40,471 nt of DNA. Source: an uncultured Collinsella sp. (GTDB lineage: Bacteria; Actinomycetota; Coriobacteriia; Coriobacteriales; Coriobacteriaceae). Both the position numbers and the translations under genes were made by a program. Positions 29,720 through 37,184 of the stretch are shown piece after piece; within the stretch, counting starts at the first letter, position 1, and each line of letters opens with the position of its first letter. Below the pieces are notes generated by a model. It searched no databases. It was not told the origin of the DNA and saw only the letters and a program-made list of their open reading frames with translations. The DNA is taken from NCBI GenBank assembly GCA_938023705.1, contig CALJDJ010000017.1, positions 1-40,471 on the forward strand, given 5' to 3'.

Positions 29720-31370
29720 GAAAGTTTGCTCCTTCCCGATCTTGTTTGCGCTGCTTGCCCTCCTGATCGGCATCTGCGCGGTTGTGTTCCCCGCATCCGC
29801 GCAGGCCGCGCCGAGTACGACCGGATCCATCACGGTGGGCGGTACCGTGGCGCGCAGCTACAACGCCTACCAGATCTTTAGCGCCAACGTCATCGATGAC
29901 GACAACGATGCCAAAATCGCCACCGACCTTGTCTGGGCAAGCGACGCCGTGCGCGACGCCGTGCTGCCTGTGCTGCATAGCGCTGGTATGCCCAATTCCC
30001 AGACCACCGCGCAGGAAGCTGCCGAGCGGCTCAACACCGATTCCCACCTTACGAGCGCGCTGAGCGCACAGCTCGCTCGTTCCCTCCGGAGCTCTGGCGC
30101 CGTGTCCGTGGCCCTCAACGCGGGCACGGCGGCCGAGCTGCCCTGTGGCTACTGGCTCATCGTCGCCAGAGACGACGCCATCGCCCAGGGCGAGGCCGGC
30201 ACCGCGCCGATCATGGCGCTGGTGGGCGGCAGCGCCGTCACCGTCAAGCCCAAGGCCGCCACTCCCAAGGTGGCCAAGCATGTGCTGGAGGACAGCACCG
30301 CCGCCTGGGGCAAGGCCGCCGACGCCACGGTCGGCGACGACCTGTACTGGCGCCTCTCGGCCACGATTCCCGCGGGTCTTGCCGCCTACGACACCTACGC
30401 GGTGCAGTTCGTCGACACCATGAGCGCGGGGCTCGACCCCTCCAAGGTGGCCGCGAGCATGCGCGTATACGTGGCGGCGGGCGCGGACGGCGGCTTCGAC
30501 GCCGTCTCGACCGGTAAGGACGGCCGCGTCGGCACCGAGCCCGCGAAGGGCTGGACCGACATCACGGCCCAGTGCGCCACCAAGGTAGCGGCCGACGGCA
30601 AGACCTTCACCGTGCGCACCGGCGACCTGGTCGCCGCGCTCGGCGGGGCCGACGCCTTTACCGCGGGCGCCCGCGTGATCGCCGTGTACAACGCGCCGCT
30701 CAACAGCGCGTGCAACCACGGCATCGCGAAGGGCAACCCCAACGAGGTTTACCTGCGCTACCCGCGCTCTCCTCTTGCCGACCAGTCCGGCGACGCCGGC
30801 TTCACCCGCACGCCGAGCGACGACGCGTGCGCCTACACCTGGGATCTCGCACTCACCAAGCGCGGCAGCGACGGCGACAAGCCACTGCCCGGGGCGGTCC
30901 TGAGCATCGCCGACGACCGCGGTCGCACGCTTGCGGCCGACGGCACGTGGGATGCGCAAGGCAAGGTCACCGTCACCACGGGCGAGGACGGCCGCGTGAC
31001 CGTCTCGGGCGTGGACTCGGGCAAGCTGGAGGTCCGCGAGCTCAAGGCGCCCAAGGGCTACACCGCCTTTGAGGGCACGCGCTGCGTGACGGTCAAGGCC
31101 GAGGGCCTGGACGTCGACCAGGTGGCCGCCGCCAAGCCTAAGGTGACCGTATCGGCCGAAAGCCCTCTGCGAGTTGATGCCGCCGATGCCGGGAAGGGTT
31201 TAGTCGAGTTGTCGGTGCTTAACACCCCAAGTAACGAAGTGAGTCGAGGCTTTATGCCCTCGACGGGAGATAGAATGTTGGTGTTGGTAACGGCTTTGGC
31301 CGTCATCGGAGTAGTGGCTATTGTCGTCGCGCTCGTCATCAAGCGGGGAGGAGGTCGCCATGATAAATAA
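29712..31370 (+). CDS. Sortase-anchored pilin/surface protein with MPSTG signal
   Basis: The 552-residue protein has a signal peptide (about 1-34), an N-terminal region similar in layout to the next pilin (SYNAYQIFSANV, then GYWLIV), a middle isopeptide D2-like domain (KVAKHVLEDS onward) and a Cna-B-like domain near 370-450 (LTKRGSDGDKPLPGAVLSI). The sorting signal is MPSTG (515-519), followed by a hydrophobic segment and a short basic tail. The first residue of the motif is Met instead of Leu, which may matter for which sortase acts. The start is a GTG at 29712 preceded by GGGAGGTGA, overlapping the adhesin gene by eight bases, so translation is probably coupled. It is likely a basal or minor pilin. 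Confidence 0.87.
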   Translation: MNKKVCSFPILFALLALLIGICAVVFPASAQAAPSTTGSITVGGTVARSYNAYQIFSANVIDDDNDAKIATDLVWASDAVRDAVLPVLHSAGMPNSQTTAQEAAERLNTDSHLTSALSAQLARSLRSSGAVSVALNAGTAAELPCGYWLIVARDDAIAQGEAGTAPIMALVGGSAVTVKPKAATPKVAKHVLEDSTAAWGKAADATVGDDLYWRLSATIPAGLAAYDTYAVQFVDTMSAGLDPSKVAASMRVYVAAGADGGFDAVSTGKDGRVGTEPAKGWTDITAQCATKVAADGKTFTVRTGDLVAALGGADAFTAGARVIAVYNAPLNSACNHGIAKGNPNEVYLRYPRSPLADQSGDAGFTRTPSDDACAYTWDLALTKRGSDGDKPLPGAVLSIADDRGRTLAADGTWDAQGKVTVTTGEDGRVTVSGVDSGKLEVRELKAPKGYTAFEGTRCVTVKAEGLDVDQVAAAKPKVTVSAESPLRVDAADAGKGLVELSVLNTPSNEVSRGFMPSTGDRMLVLVTALAVIGVVAIVVALVIKRGGGRHDK

Positions 31371-31452
31371 TTGTCCCCCCCCCCCTGCTCAATGGCGTAC
31401 TGCCTCCGTAGCGATTAGAGCGCAGGGAAATGAGCCTGCTGACTTTTGGTGA
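31360..31452 (+). CDS. Short reading frame spanning a C11 tract
   Basis: An ATG at 31360 overlaps the end of the preceding pilin gene and has an excellent ribosome-binding site (GGGGAGGAGG). It opens a 30-codon frame that begins MINNCPPPP, crosses the C tract and stops at 31452, 40 bases before the next pilin start. Changing the tract by one base moves the stop to about 31410-31420. It may be a leader peptide that couples translation to the following gene, or a remnant. There is no homology argument for a protein function. Confidence 0.35.
   Translation: MINNCPPPPAQWRTASVAIRAQGNEPADFW
31375..31385 (+). repeat. C11 homopolymer tract between pilin genes
   Basis: Eleven C in a row lie five bases after the stop of the MPSTG pilin gene and 107 bases before the start of the LPLTG pilin gene. 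Tracts this long slip readily in replication, so expression downstream may vary between cells. Confidence 0.8.
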
Positions 31453-31492
31453 TGACGAGAATTAAAGCAACCTCCAAGAAAGAGGTCCCAAC

Positions 31493-33286
31493 ATGAAAAC
31501 AACCAAGAACATCGCACGCCTGGCAGTAACCGCCGGCCTCACCGCAGCCCTGAGCTTCGGCGGCGTTATGGCCCCGGTGACCATGGCGTTTGCCGAGGGA
31601 ACGGGGTCGACCGTCACGTTCGAGGACGCCGATTACGCTGCGTCCACGACCTATAAGGGTATCCAGATCTTCAAGGCAAAGGTCACGACGACCGGTGGGA
31701 ATACGACGGTGAGTAGCATCGAATGGGCCAGCTCCGAAGCCCAAACTGCTGTCGTAAACGCCATCAAGACAAAGGATGCATCCTACGATAGCAAGAACGC
31801 ACAGGATGCTGCCGATTGGCTTAGCACCAAATCTGAAGTTACCGGGACCGATTCGAAGGTTGCTAGCGACAACGTTCTCAGTCTAATCGCCGATGGCCTG
31901 AAGAGCAGCACCGCCTGGGAGGTGACGAGCGAGGGCAGTGCATCCCTTTCCGGACTCGGCGCCGGCTACTGGCTCTTCCTCACCGCTACTCCCGGTAAGC
32001 CTGCTGACAAGTCGACCGATGTGTTCACCTCTCCCGTCTACGCCGTGATCGACGGCGTAGACGCGACGACCGTTACGCCAAAGAAGGGCGTGCCCACTGT
32101 CGAGAAGAAGGTCCTCGACGATGCCGACGCCGCCGATGCCACCGACATCAAGGGCTCCAACAAATGGAATGATGTCGCCGATTCCCAGATCGGCCAGGAA
32201 GTTAACTACAAGCTGACCGGCACGATCGCCAGCAACTACGCTACCTTTGGCACGTATGCTTACAAGTTCACCGACGGGCTTTCCAATGGCCTTGACTATG
32301 TCAAAGGCTCGGTTAAGGTGTACGCGCTGAACGGCGAGACTTACAGCGAGATTGAGTCGAACAATTATACCGTGACGGATGCTGATGCTAGCAACAACAA
32401 CACGCTGACGGTCGAGTTCAAGACCGGAGACGGCAAGAAGGGCCTCAAGGACGTCGCGAGCGTGACCGCCGACACCAAGATCGTTGTCTTCTACAAGGCA
32501 AAGCTCAACGGCAACGCCGTGATCGGCAACGCAGCCGACGGCAACAAGCGCGGCAACCCCAACACCGTCAAGCTCGAGTACTCCAACAACCCGTATGCCG
32601 AGGACACGGGCGAGACGATCGAGGATACCGTCGCCGACTTCGCTTTCAGGCTCAACCTCAACAAGGTCGACCAGGGCACCGAGAAGGGCCTTGCGGGCGC
32701 CGTCTTCACCATCCAGTCCGCTGATGCGAACACTCAAGACCAGTATATCGCCTCGAAGGACGACCCCACCGCGGGCGTCGTCGCGGGCCAGCTCGTGACC
32801 GTTGCCGGCACCACCAGCCTTCCCGGTTACGTGAAGTTCACGTCTGGCGATAATGGCCAGATTGCCGTGAAAGGTCTCGATGAAGGCTCCTACAAGGTGA
32901 CCGAGGTCCAGGCTCCCAATGAGAATTACACCAAGGCCAACCCCTTCACTTTCACCATCACCGCGACGTATGATGACGCGAGCATGAAGGTGACGGGCCT
33001 CACGGCGGCGGTTTCCAAGGCCGACGAGGGCCGCACCGACATCGCCTTCGGTAAGCTCGACGGCAATGACGGAGACAATAAGCTGACCGGTACGGATGGC
33101 ACCGGCACCAACGCCGCCACCGGTGAGATCACCATCAACGTCGGCAACACCAAGTCCGTCGGCCTCCCGCTGACCGGTCTCAACGGCGTGACCTTCACTT
33201 GGATCGCTGGTGGCGCGGTGCTGTGCATCGGCGTGGCGCACCTCATCCGCAGCCGTAAGCAGGCTGAGGAGTCCGAGCAGGAGTAA
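31493..33286 (+). CDS. Major pilin (backbone), LPLTG-anchored
   Basis: The 597-residue protein has a signal peptide (about 1-34) and a fimbrial isopeptide-forming layout. The N-terminal domain contains GYWLFLT, the D2 domain starts at PTVEKKV near 201-207, and a Cna-B-like domain lies near 385-490 (KVDQGTEKGLAGAVFTI). The sorting signal LPLTG (558-562) is followed by a hydrophobic segment and a charged tail. Lys205 or Lys206 is a candidate for the inter-pilin bond made by the class C sortase. The start ATG at 31493 follows AAAGAGG. It is the best candidate for the pilus shaft by length and layout. The upstream C11 tract and short reading frame may tune its level. Confidence 0.9.
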   Translation: MKTTKNIARLAVTAGLTAALSFGGVMAPVTMAFAEGTGSTVTFEDADYAASTTYKGIQIFKAKVTTTGGNTTVSSIEWASSEAQTAVVNAIKTKDASYDSKNAQDAADWLSTKSEVTGTDSKVASDNVLSLIADGLKSSTAWEVTSEGSASLSGLGAGYWLFLTATPGKPADKSTDVFTSPVYAVIDGVDATTVTPKKGVPTVEKKVLDDADAADATDIKGSNKWNDVADSQIGQEVNYKLTGTIASNYATFGTYAYKFTDGLSNGLDYVKGSVKVYALNGETYSEIESNNYTVTDADASNNNTLTVEFKTGDGKKGLKDVASVTADTKIVVFYKAKLNGNAVIGNAADGNKRGNPNTVKLEYSNNPYAEDTGETIEDTVADFAFRLNLNKVDQGTEKGLAGAVFTIQSADANTQDQYIASKDDPTAGVVAGQLVTVAGTTSLPGYVKFTSGDNGQIAVKGLDEGSYKVTEVQAPNENYTKANPFTFTITATYDDASMKVTGLTAAVSKADEGRTDIAFGKLDGNDGDNKLTGTDGTGTNAATGEITINVGNTKSVGLPLTGLNGVTFTWIAGGAVLCIGVAHLIRSRKQAEESEQE

Positions 33287-33386
33287 CGCTCACTCACCCA
33301 TCCCTTTGGCAGGTGGGATGTGATGGCCATGAGACTTGCGGACACTTTTCTCGTTCATCCACGTTCTTGCTTTGCCATCCTCTTTT

Positions 33387-33424
33387 CGGGGCAGACTCCA
33401 CGCTGGAGTTTGCCCCGTTTTTTT
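33387..33424 (+). terminator. Intrinsic terminator of the pilin genes
   Basis: GGGGCAGACTCCA and TGGAGTTTGCCCC form a strong stem, followed by GTTTTTTT. It lies about 100 bases after the major pilin stop. Confidence 0.92.
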
Positions 33425-33542
33425 GGATAACGCAGGCAGCCTCCATCGTCCGATGCGGGTACGTTCGTCATCGCGTTTCTTGACTCGTATGAGGTTCGGA
33501 TTAAGGTCCGTAGGCGCACGCGCGGTGCGGACGGTAGAAGGC

Positions 33543-33696
33543 ATTTGCGCCGCAAGCGCAAATAAGAATGCCCGGGGGTCGGATCCCGGGCATTTAACTA
33601 AAGCTGAAAACTAGGCTGCCCGCGCTCCTAAGTACTTACGCGGGGTGCGTCGTTTTCTGTTGACATTGTATCCCGAATCGCCCCGCCGATTCGGGA
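33543..33696. other. Three hairpins in the spacer before the AbiE-like module
   Basis: ATTTGCGC/GCGCAAAT (33543-33562), ATGCCCGGG/CCCGGGCAT (33568-33593) and TCCCGAATCG/CGATTCGGGA (33671-33696) are three perfect or near-perfect stems in a spacer without a gene. None has a long U-run. They could be insulating terminators or parts of a small RNA. Confidence 0.5.
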
Positions 33697-33759
33697 CATT
33701 TTGAAAACCCAAATGTAGGCTTAGGCACGAACGGTATCTCCTTAATTCCGAAAATTATG

Positions 33760-33783
33760 TATAATTCCAATACAAACTGGAAT
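33760..33783 (+). promoter_or_regulatory. Promoter and operator of the AbiE-like module
   Basis: TATAAT (33760-33765) overlaps an inverted repeat ATTCCA-n8-TGGAAT (33764-33783). A dyad on the promoter of a two-gene module whose first product has a helix-turn-helix is typical of autoregulated antitoxin operons. Confidence 0.6.
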
Positions 33784-33795
33784 CGAACGAAAACA

Positions 33796-34764
33796 ATGGA
33801 AATGAACGAAGCGCTAATCTACTTACAAGAAGCACTAGGCCTCTTCGCCAAGACCAAAACTTGGCCTGGATCCGCACGCTTGCCGCTGCATCTGCGGGCG
33901 ATTGGGGTCCGCGCTGTTGACGCAAACGGTTTTTCGTTTTTGCTTGCAAGCTTGCCTACTGGCGTCGGGCTTCCCGAGGCTAAGAGAGTCTATAGTCAGC
34001 TAGCCTTGCGCGCGGAGACTCCTGTTGTCGTTTCGTTTCCTGATGCCGATGCACGTCAGCGCAAAGCATTGGTCGCACAAGGGATTCCCTTTGTCTGCCC
34101 CGGTAGACAGGCTTTTCTTCCATTTATGGGCACAGCTTGCACGGAGAGGGGCGGTGCCCGGTTTCGCAATCACGCGACCAAGATGTCACCCAACGCACAG
34201 GCTGCCGCAATCTGGGGAGCAGCCCAGGAGCCATATCGTCCCTATGACCTTTGTCGTGCGCTTGGGATTTCGGCAAGCCGCGCGAGTGAGGCCATAACCG
34301 AGCTTGTTGACAGGGGGCTCGCGAGGCGCGAGCGTCGCGAGCGACGTGTCGTCGTGTTCCCTGTTGCCGTTGATCTTCTGCTTAGCGAGCACATGGCAGA
34401 GCTCTCCTCGCCTGTCTCGAAGGTCTTTTTTGCAAGGAAGACGCCGCAGATCGACTATCTTGTTGACGCCGGGGAGACGGCGCTCGCTGCGCGTTCGATG
34501 CTCGCTGCGCCGGGCATGGAACAAAAGGCCGTCTTAAGAAGTACATGGCGTCAACTGAGCGACCTCGAAGTCGCAGACGGGGAGTTGCCGGATAACGAGA
34601 CGGCGATGATCCAAGTGTGGCGCTATGCACCCATGTTTGCCGACTCCTCCCGTGTCGACAACATTTCGCTTGCGCTATCTTTGGCGGCAATCGACGATGA
34701 GCGAATTCAGCTCGAAGTCGATCGCATGTTTGGAAAGGAATATCCATGGCAAGAAGCGCTGTAG
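33796..34764 (+). CDS. Winged-helix protein, probable AbiEi-like antitoxin
   Basis: The 322-residue protein has a putative DNA-binding winged helix in its middle (about 145-190, PYDLCRALGISASRASEAITELVDRGL) and a C-terminal helical region. It resembles the regulator half of AbiE-type and related nucleotidyltransferase toxin-antitoxin pairs in layout, not by strong sequence match. Its gene overlaps the nucleotidyltransferase gene by 19 bases, as is common for such pairs. An ATG at 33796 is preferred because the TATAAT box covers the first codons of a longer form from 33757; the ribosome-binding site is weak. It probably represses its own promoter and may neutralise the partner. The module interrupts the pilus locus. 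Confidence 0.6.
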   Translation: MEMNEALIYLQEALGLFAKTKTWPGSARLPLHLRAIGVRAVDANGFSFLLASLPTGVGLPEAKRVYSQLALRAETPVVVSFPDADARQRKALVAQGIPFVCPGRQAFLPFMGTACTERGGARFRNHATKMSPNAQAAAIWGAAQEPYRPYDLCRALGISASRASEAITELVDRGLARRERRERRVVVFPVAVDLLLSEHMAELSSPVSKVFFARKTPQIDYLVDAGETALAARSMLAAPGMEQKAVLRSTWRQLSDLEVADGELPDNETAMIQVWRYAPMFADSSRVDNISLALSLAAIDDERIQLEVDRMFGKEYPWQEAL

Positions 34765-35519
34765 AAGGTCTCCAAGAATTTCAGCAGCATATGCAAGAAG
34801 CTGAAGGATCGTATGCCCTTATCGGCGGCACGGCATGCGACATTTTGCTCGCGGAGGCGGGACTTCCGTTTAGGGCGACTCACGATTTTGATGTGGTAAT
34901 TGTCGCCGATGACCGGTTGCCTCAGACGGCAGAAGCTATATGGACTTTGGTGCGTGATGGCGGTTACCGCTGCGGCTGGGGCGAAGGCAAAGGCTCATGT
35001 TTTTATCGGTTTACAGAGCCTAAGAGGCCGGGTTACCCCCATATGATCGAACTCTTCGCGAAGTGCCCCGACTTTCTAAAGGGTCGTGAGGGGATTGATG
35101 TGGCGCCAATTCACGTTGATGAAAACATAAGCAGTCTTTCGGCAATTTTGTTGGACGATGCTTACTACAGCTTGTTCCTTCAGGGAATTCGGACCGTAGA
35201 CGGCGTTTCGGTCCTGGGTACGGAATACATTGTCCCGTTCAAAGCGAAGGCGTATCTCGACCTAAAAGCCAGAAGGGAGGCGGGGGAGAACGTTGATTCG
35301 AAGAAGGTAAAAAAGCATAAACGCGATGCGCTGAGGCTTGCTCAGCTGCTCGGCGAGTCGGAAGGTGTCGACCTGGGCGGAGAACTGAAAGACGATATGC
35401 TTGCGTTTGTTAAAGATTGTGAGGTAGGCGACGTCAATCTGAAACAGATCGGGGTTGCGGGCGTAACGATGGTGCAGTTGCTCGAGACGATGAAAGCAAC
35501 ATATGGCTTGATTGGTTGA
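34746..35519 (+). CDS. Nucleotidyltransferase-fold protein, probable AbiEii-like toxin
   Basis: The 257-residue protein has a nucleotidyltransferase-like motif: GGTACDILL, then a THDFDVVI strand with two Asp, as in AbiEii/DUF1814-type proteins. Such enzymes add nucleotides to tRNA or other targets and act as toxins that halt growth, sometimes blocking phage. The gene starts with ATG at 34746 after GGAAAGGA and overlaps its partner by 19 bases, so translation is likely coupled. The partner is a winged-helix protein. Activity is inferred from fold motifs; it could instead be a DNA- or nucleotide-modifying enzyme without toxin function. Confidence 0.7.
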   Translation: MARSAVEGLQEFQQHMQEAEGSYALIGGTACDILLAEAGLPFRATHDFDVVIVADDRLPQTAEAIWTLVRDGGYRCGWGEGKGSCFYRFTEPKRPGYPHMIELFAKCPDFLKGREGIDVAPIHVDENISSLSAILLDDAYYSLFLQGIRTVDGVSVLGTEYIVPFKAKAYLDLKARREAGENVDSKKVKKHKRDALRLAQLLGESEGVDLGGELKDDMLAFVKDCEVGDVNLKQIGVAGVTMVQLLETMKATYGLIG

Positions 35520-35630
35520 GTGGGGTTACGTGGCCCGGACAGTGCAGTCTAGCTGCGTTGTCCGACGCATGAGCTCGCTAATCGGCTATTATTTGTTTAG
35601 ACAACTTGAGTTGTAGAGGAGTGACTGGCG

Positions 35631-36569
35631 ATGGTGCAGGGCGCCAAACATATGAAGAGCAATAACGCCGCGGCCAACGGTGGCTCAAGCCCTCAGCCCA
35701 AACCTCAACCAAAACCCAAGCGCCGCCGCAAGCGGCTGCCGCGCTGGGCCGACCGTCTCATCACCATCGTCATCATCCTTATTGGCGTGGGCCTTATGAC
35801 CTGGCCGTGGATCTTGGACCGGCTCGAGGCCTCGGGCGTGTTCAACCAGATCAGCACCGTGTCCAGCACCGTGGACGCGCTGTCTGCCGAGGAGCGCGAG
35901 CGCATCCTGCTCCAGGCGCGCTCCTTTAACGAGCAGCTGGCGGGCGAGGCCACCGAGCTTCCCGCCGACCAGATCGAGCCCTACGCCGAGCAGCTCATCT
36001 TTGACCGCGACCCCATGATGAGCTGGGTCGAGATCCCCTCCATCGACGTGAGCATGCCCATCTACCACGGCACGAGCGAGGAAGTCCTTATGGCGGGCGT
36101 CGGCCACCTGGAGGGCACGAGCCTGCCGGTGGGCGGTACCTCGACGCATTGCGTGCTTACCGCGCACTCGGGCATGCGCAACCTGAGCATGTTCGACGAC
36201 ATCCATTCGCTGGAGCCCGGCGACCTGGTGCTGCTGCACACCATGAACAAGACGCTCGCCTACAGGATGGTGGACTCCGAGGTGGTGCTGCCCGAGGAGA
36301 TGGAGTCGCTGACTATCGAGCCGGGTGCCGACAAGGTGACGCTCGTCACTTGCACGCCCTACGGCGTGAACGACCATCGCCTGCTGGTGCACTGCGTGCG
36401 CACCAAGTACAACAAGAAGGACGTCGACAAGCAAAAGTCGCTGGCCGGCCGCCACTGGGGCAAGCGCGAGTTTGCCGTGCTCATCGTGGTCGTAGCCATT
36501 GTGCTGTTGCTGCTGGACATCGTGATCCACGCGGTCCGCAAACGCCGCAAGGCCAAGGCCTCAGCATAG
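35631..36569 (+). CDS. Class C sortase (pilin polymerase)
   Basis: The 312-residue protein has a basic N-terminal tail, a first transmembrane segment (about 42-64), a sortase domain and a second membrane segment (about 283-304), as in class C sortases. The catalytic residues are His179 (LTAHSGM), Cys241 (LVTCTPYG) and Arg250 (NDHRLLV). The stretch FDRDPMM (124-130) resembles the lid, with its Asp-Pro, that covers the active site. Such enzymes join pilin subunits by Lys-Thr bonds. The ATG at 35631 follows AGAGGAG ten bases upstream. It is separated from the pilin genes by the AbiE-like module, so it has its own promoter region or depends on read-through from that module. Confidence 0.93.
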   Translation: MVQGAKHMKSNNAAANGGSSPQPKPQPKPKRRRKRLPRWADRLITIVIILIGVGLMTWPWILDRLEASGVFNQISTVSSTVDALSAEERERILLQARSFNEQLAGEATELPADQIEPYAEQLIFDRDPMMSWVEIPSIDVSMPIYHGTSEEVLMAGVGHLEGTSLPVGGTSTHCVLTAHSGMRNLSMFDDIHSLEPGDLVLLHTMNKTLAYRMVDSEVVLPEEMESLTIEPGADKVTLVTCTPYGVNDHRLLVHCVRTKYNKKDVDKQKSLAGRHWGKREFAVLIVVVAIVLLLLDIVIHAVRKRRKAKASA

Positions 36570-36582
36570 GGCATTCTCCAGA

Positions 36583-36617
36583 ACCACCACAATGGGGGCA
36601 GGCACCTTTGTGGTGGT
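36583..36617. repeat. Palindromic repeat R2, copy d
   Basis: Arms ACCACCACA (36583-36591) and TGTGGTGGT (36609-36617) surround a GGGGGCAGGCACC core. It lies just past the sortase gene and before an R1 copy, so the order is R2-R1, the reverse of the composite at 24.7 kb. Confidence 0.8.
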
Positions 36618-36629
36618 CGGGACTTCCAA

Positions 36630-36690
36630 ACCATCACAACATTCGATGAAAATCGCGATTTTGGCGAAAAGCGTCGAATGTTGTGATGGT
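36630..36690. repeat. Palindromic repeat R1, copy d
   Basis: Arms ACCATCACAACATTCGA (36630-36646) and TCGAATGTTGTGATGGT (36674-36690) enclose a TGAAAATCGCGATTTTGG centre like that of copy c. Confidence 0.85.
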
Positions 36691-36872
36691 CTTCGTTGTG
36701 GACGGCGCGGTTTTCGTTATGGACGGTGCGGTTTTGCTGCAGAACCGCCAGCCCGCCGCCTGCCAACCGCCTCCCTCGTTACGTTTTCGCTGCATTTGGG
36801 TAAAGCACCTGCTCCAAGCGGCGTTGCCTTGTATACTAGAGCGGTTTATCTGTTATGCGGAAGGGAGCGCCT

Positions 36873-37184
36873 ATGGCACTCAGCGAGAAAGACGTGCGCG
36901 GCATCGCCGAGTACGCAAAGATCGCACTGACCGATGACGAGCTCACCCAGATGACGTCCTACATGAACGACGCCGTCCAGATGCTCGAGCCCGTCCTGCA
37001 ATATGACTTGCCCGACGTGGAGCCCACGTTCCATCCCATCGGAAGCCTGTCCAACGTGATGGGCGATGACCTGCGCGAGCCCGAGCGCGACCTGCCGCTC
37101 GACGTTGCGCTCGAAAACGCCGGCAGCGCGCGCGACCGCTACTTCCGCGTGCCGTCCATTTTGGGAGAGGGGGAGAGCGAATAA
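36873..37184 (+). CDS. gatC: Asp/Glu-tRNA amidotransferase subunit C
   Basis: The 103-residue protein matches GatC, the small subunit that stabilises GatA and GatB (LSEKDVRGIAEYAKIALTDDE, then the DLPDVEPT segment). The complex turns Glu-tRNA(Gln), and Asp-tRNA(Asn) where needed, into the amidated form. The ATG at 36873 follows GGAAGGGAG. Its stop codon overlaps the gatA start by one base. A TATACT box at about 36833-36838 lies just upstream and is the likely promoter of the operon. Confidence 0.95.
   Translation: MALSEKDVRGIAEYAKIALTDDELTQMTSYMNDAVQMLEPVLQYDLPDVEPTFHPIGSLSNVMGDDLREPERDLPLDVALENAGSARDRYFRVPSILGEGESE

Noticed and set aside
31360..33286. Phase-dependent fusion of the short C11 frame with the major pilin gene
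   Set aside because: All three frames after the tract reach a stop before 31493, so no tract length joins the two frames.
33336..33614. Short open frame after the major pilin
   Set aside because: It runs through a clear terminator and a hairpin, and has no ribosome-binding site.
19262..36690. CRISPR array from repeated palindromes
   Set aside because: R1 and R2 copies are kilobases apart without regular spacers, and no cas genes are present.
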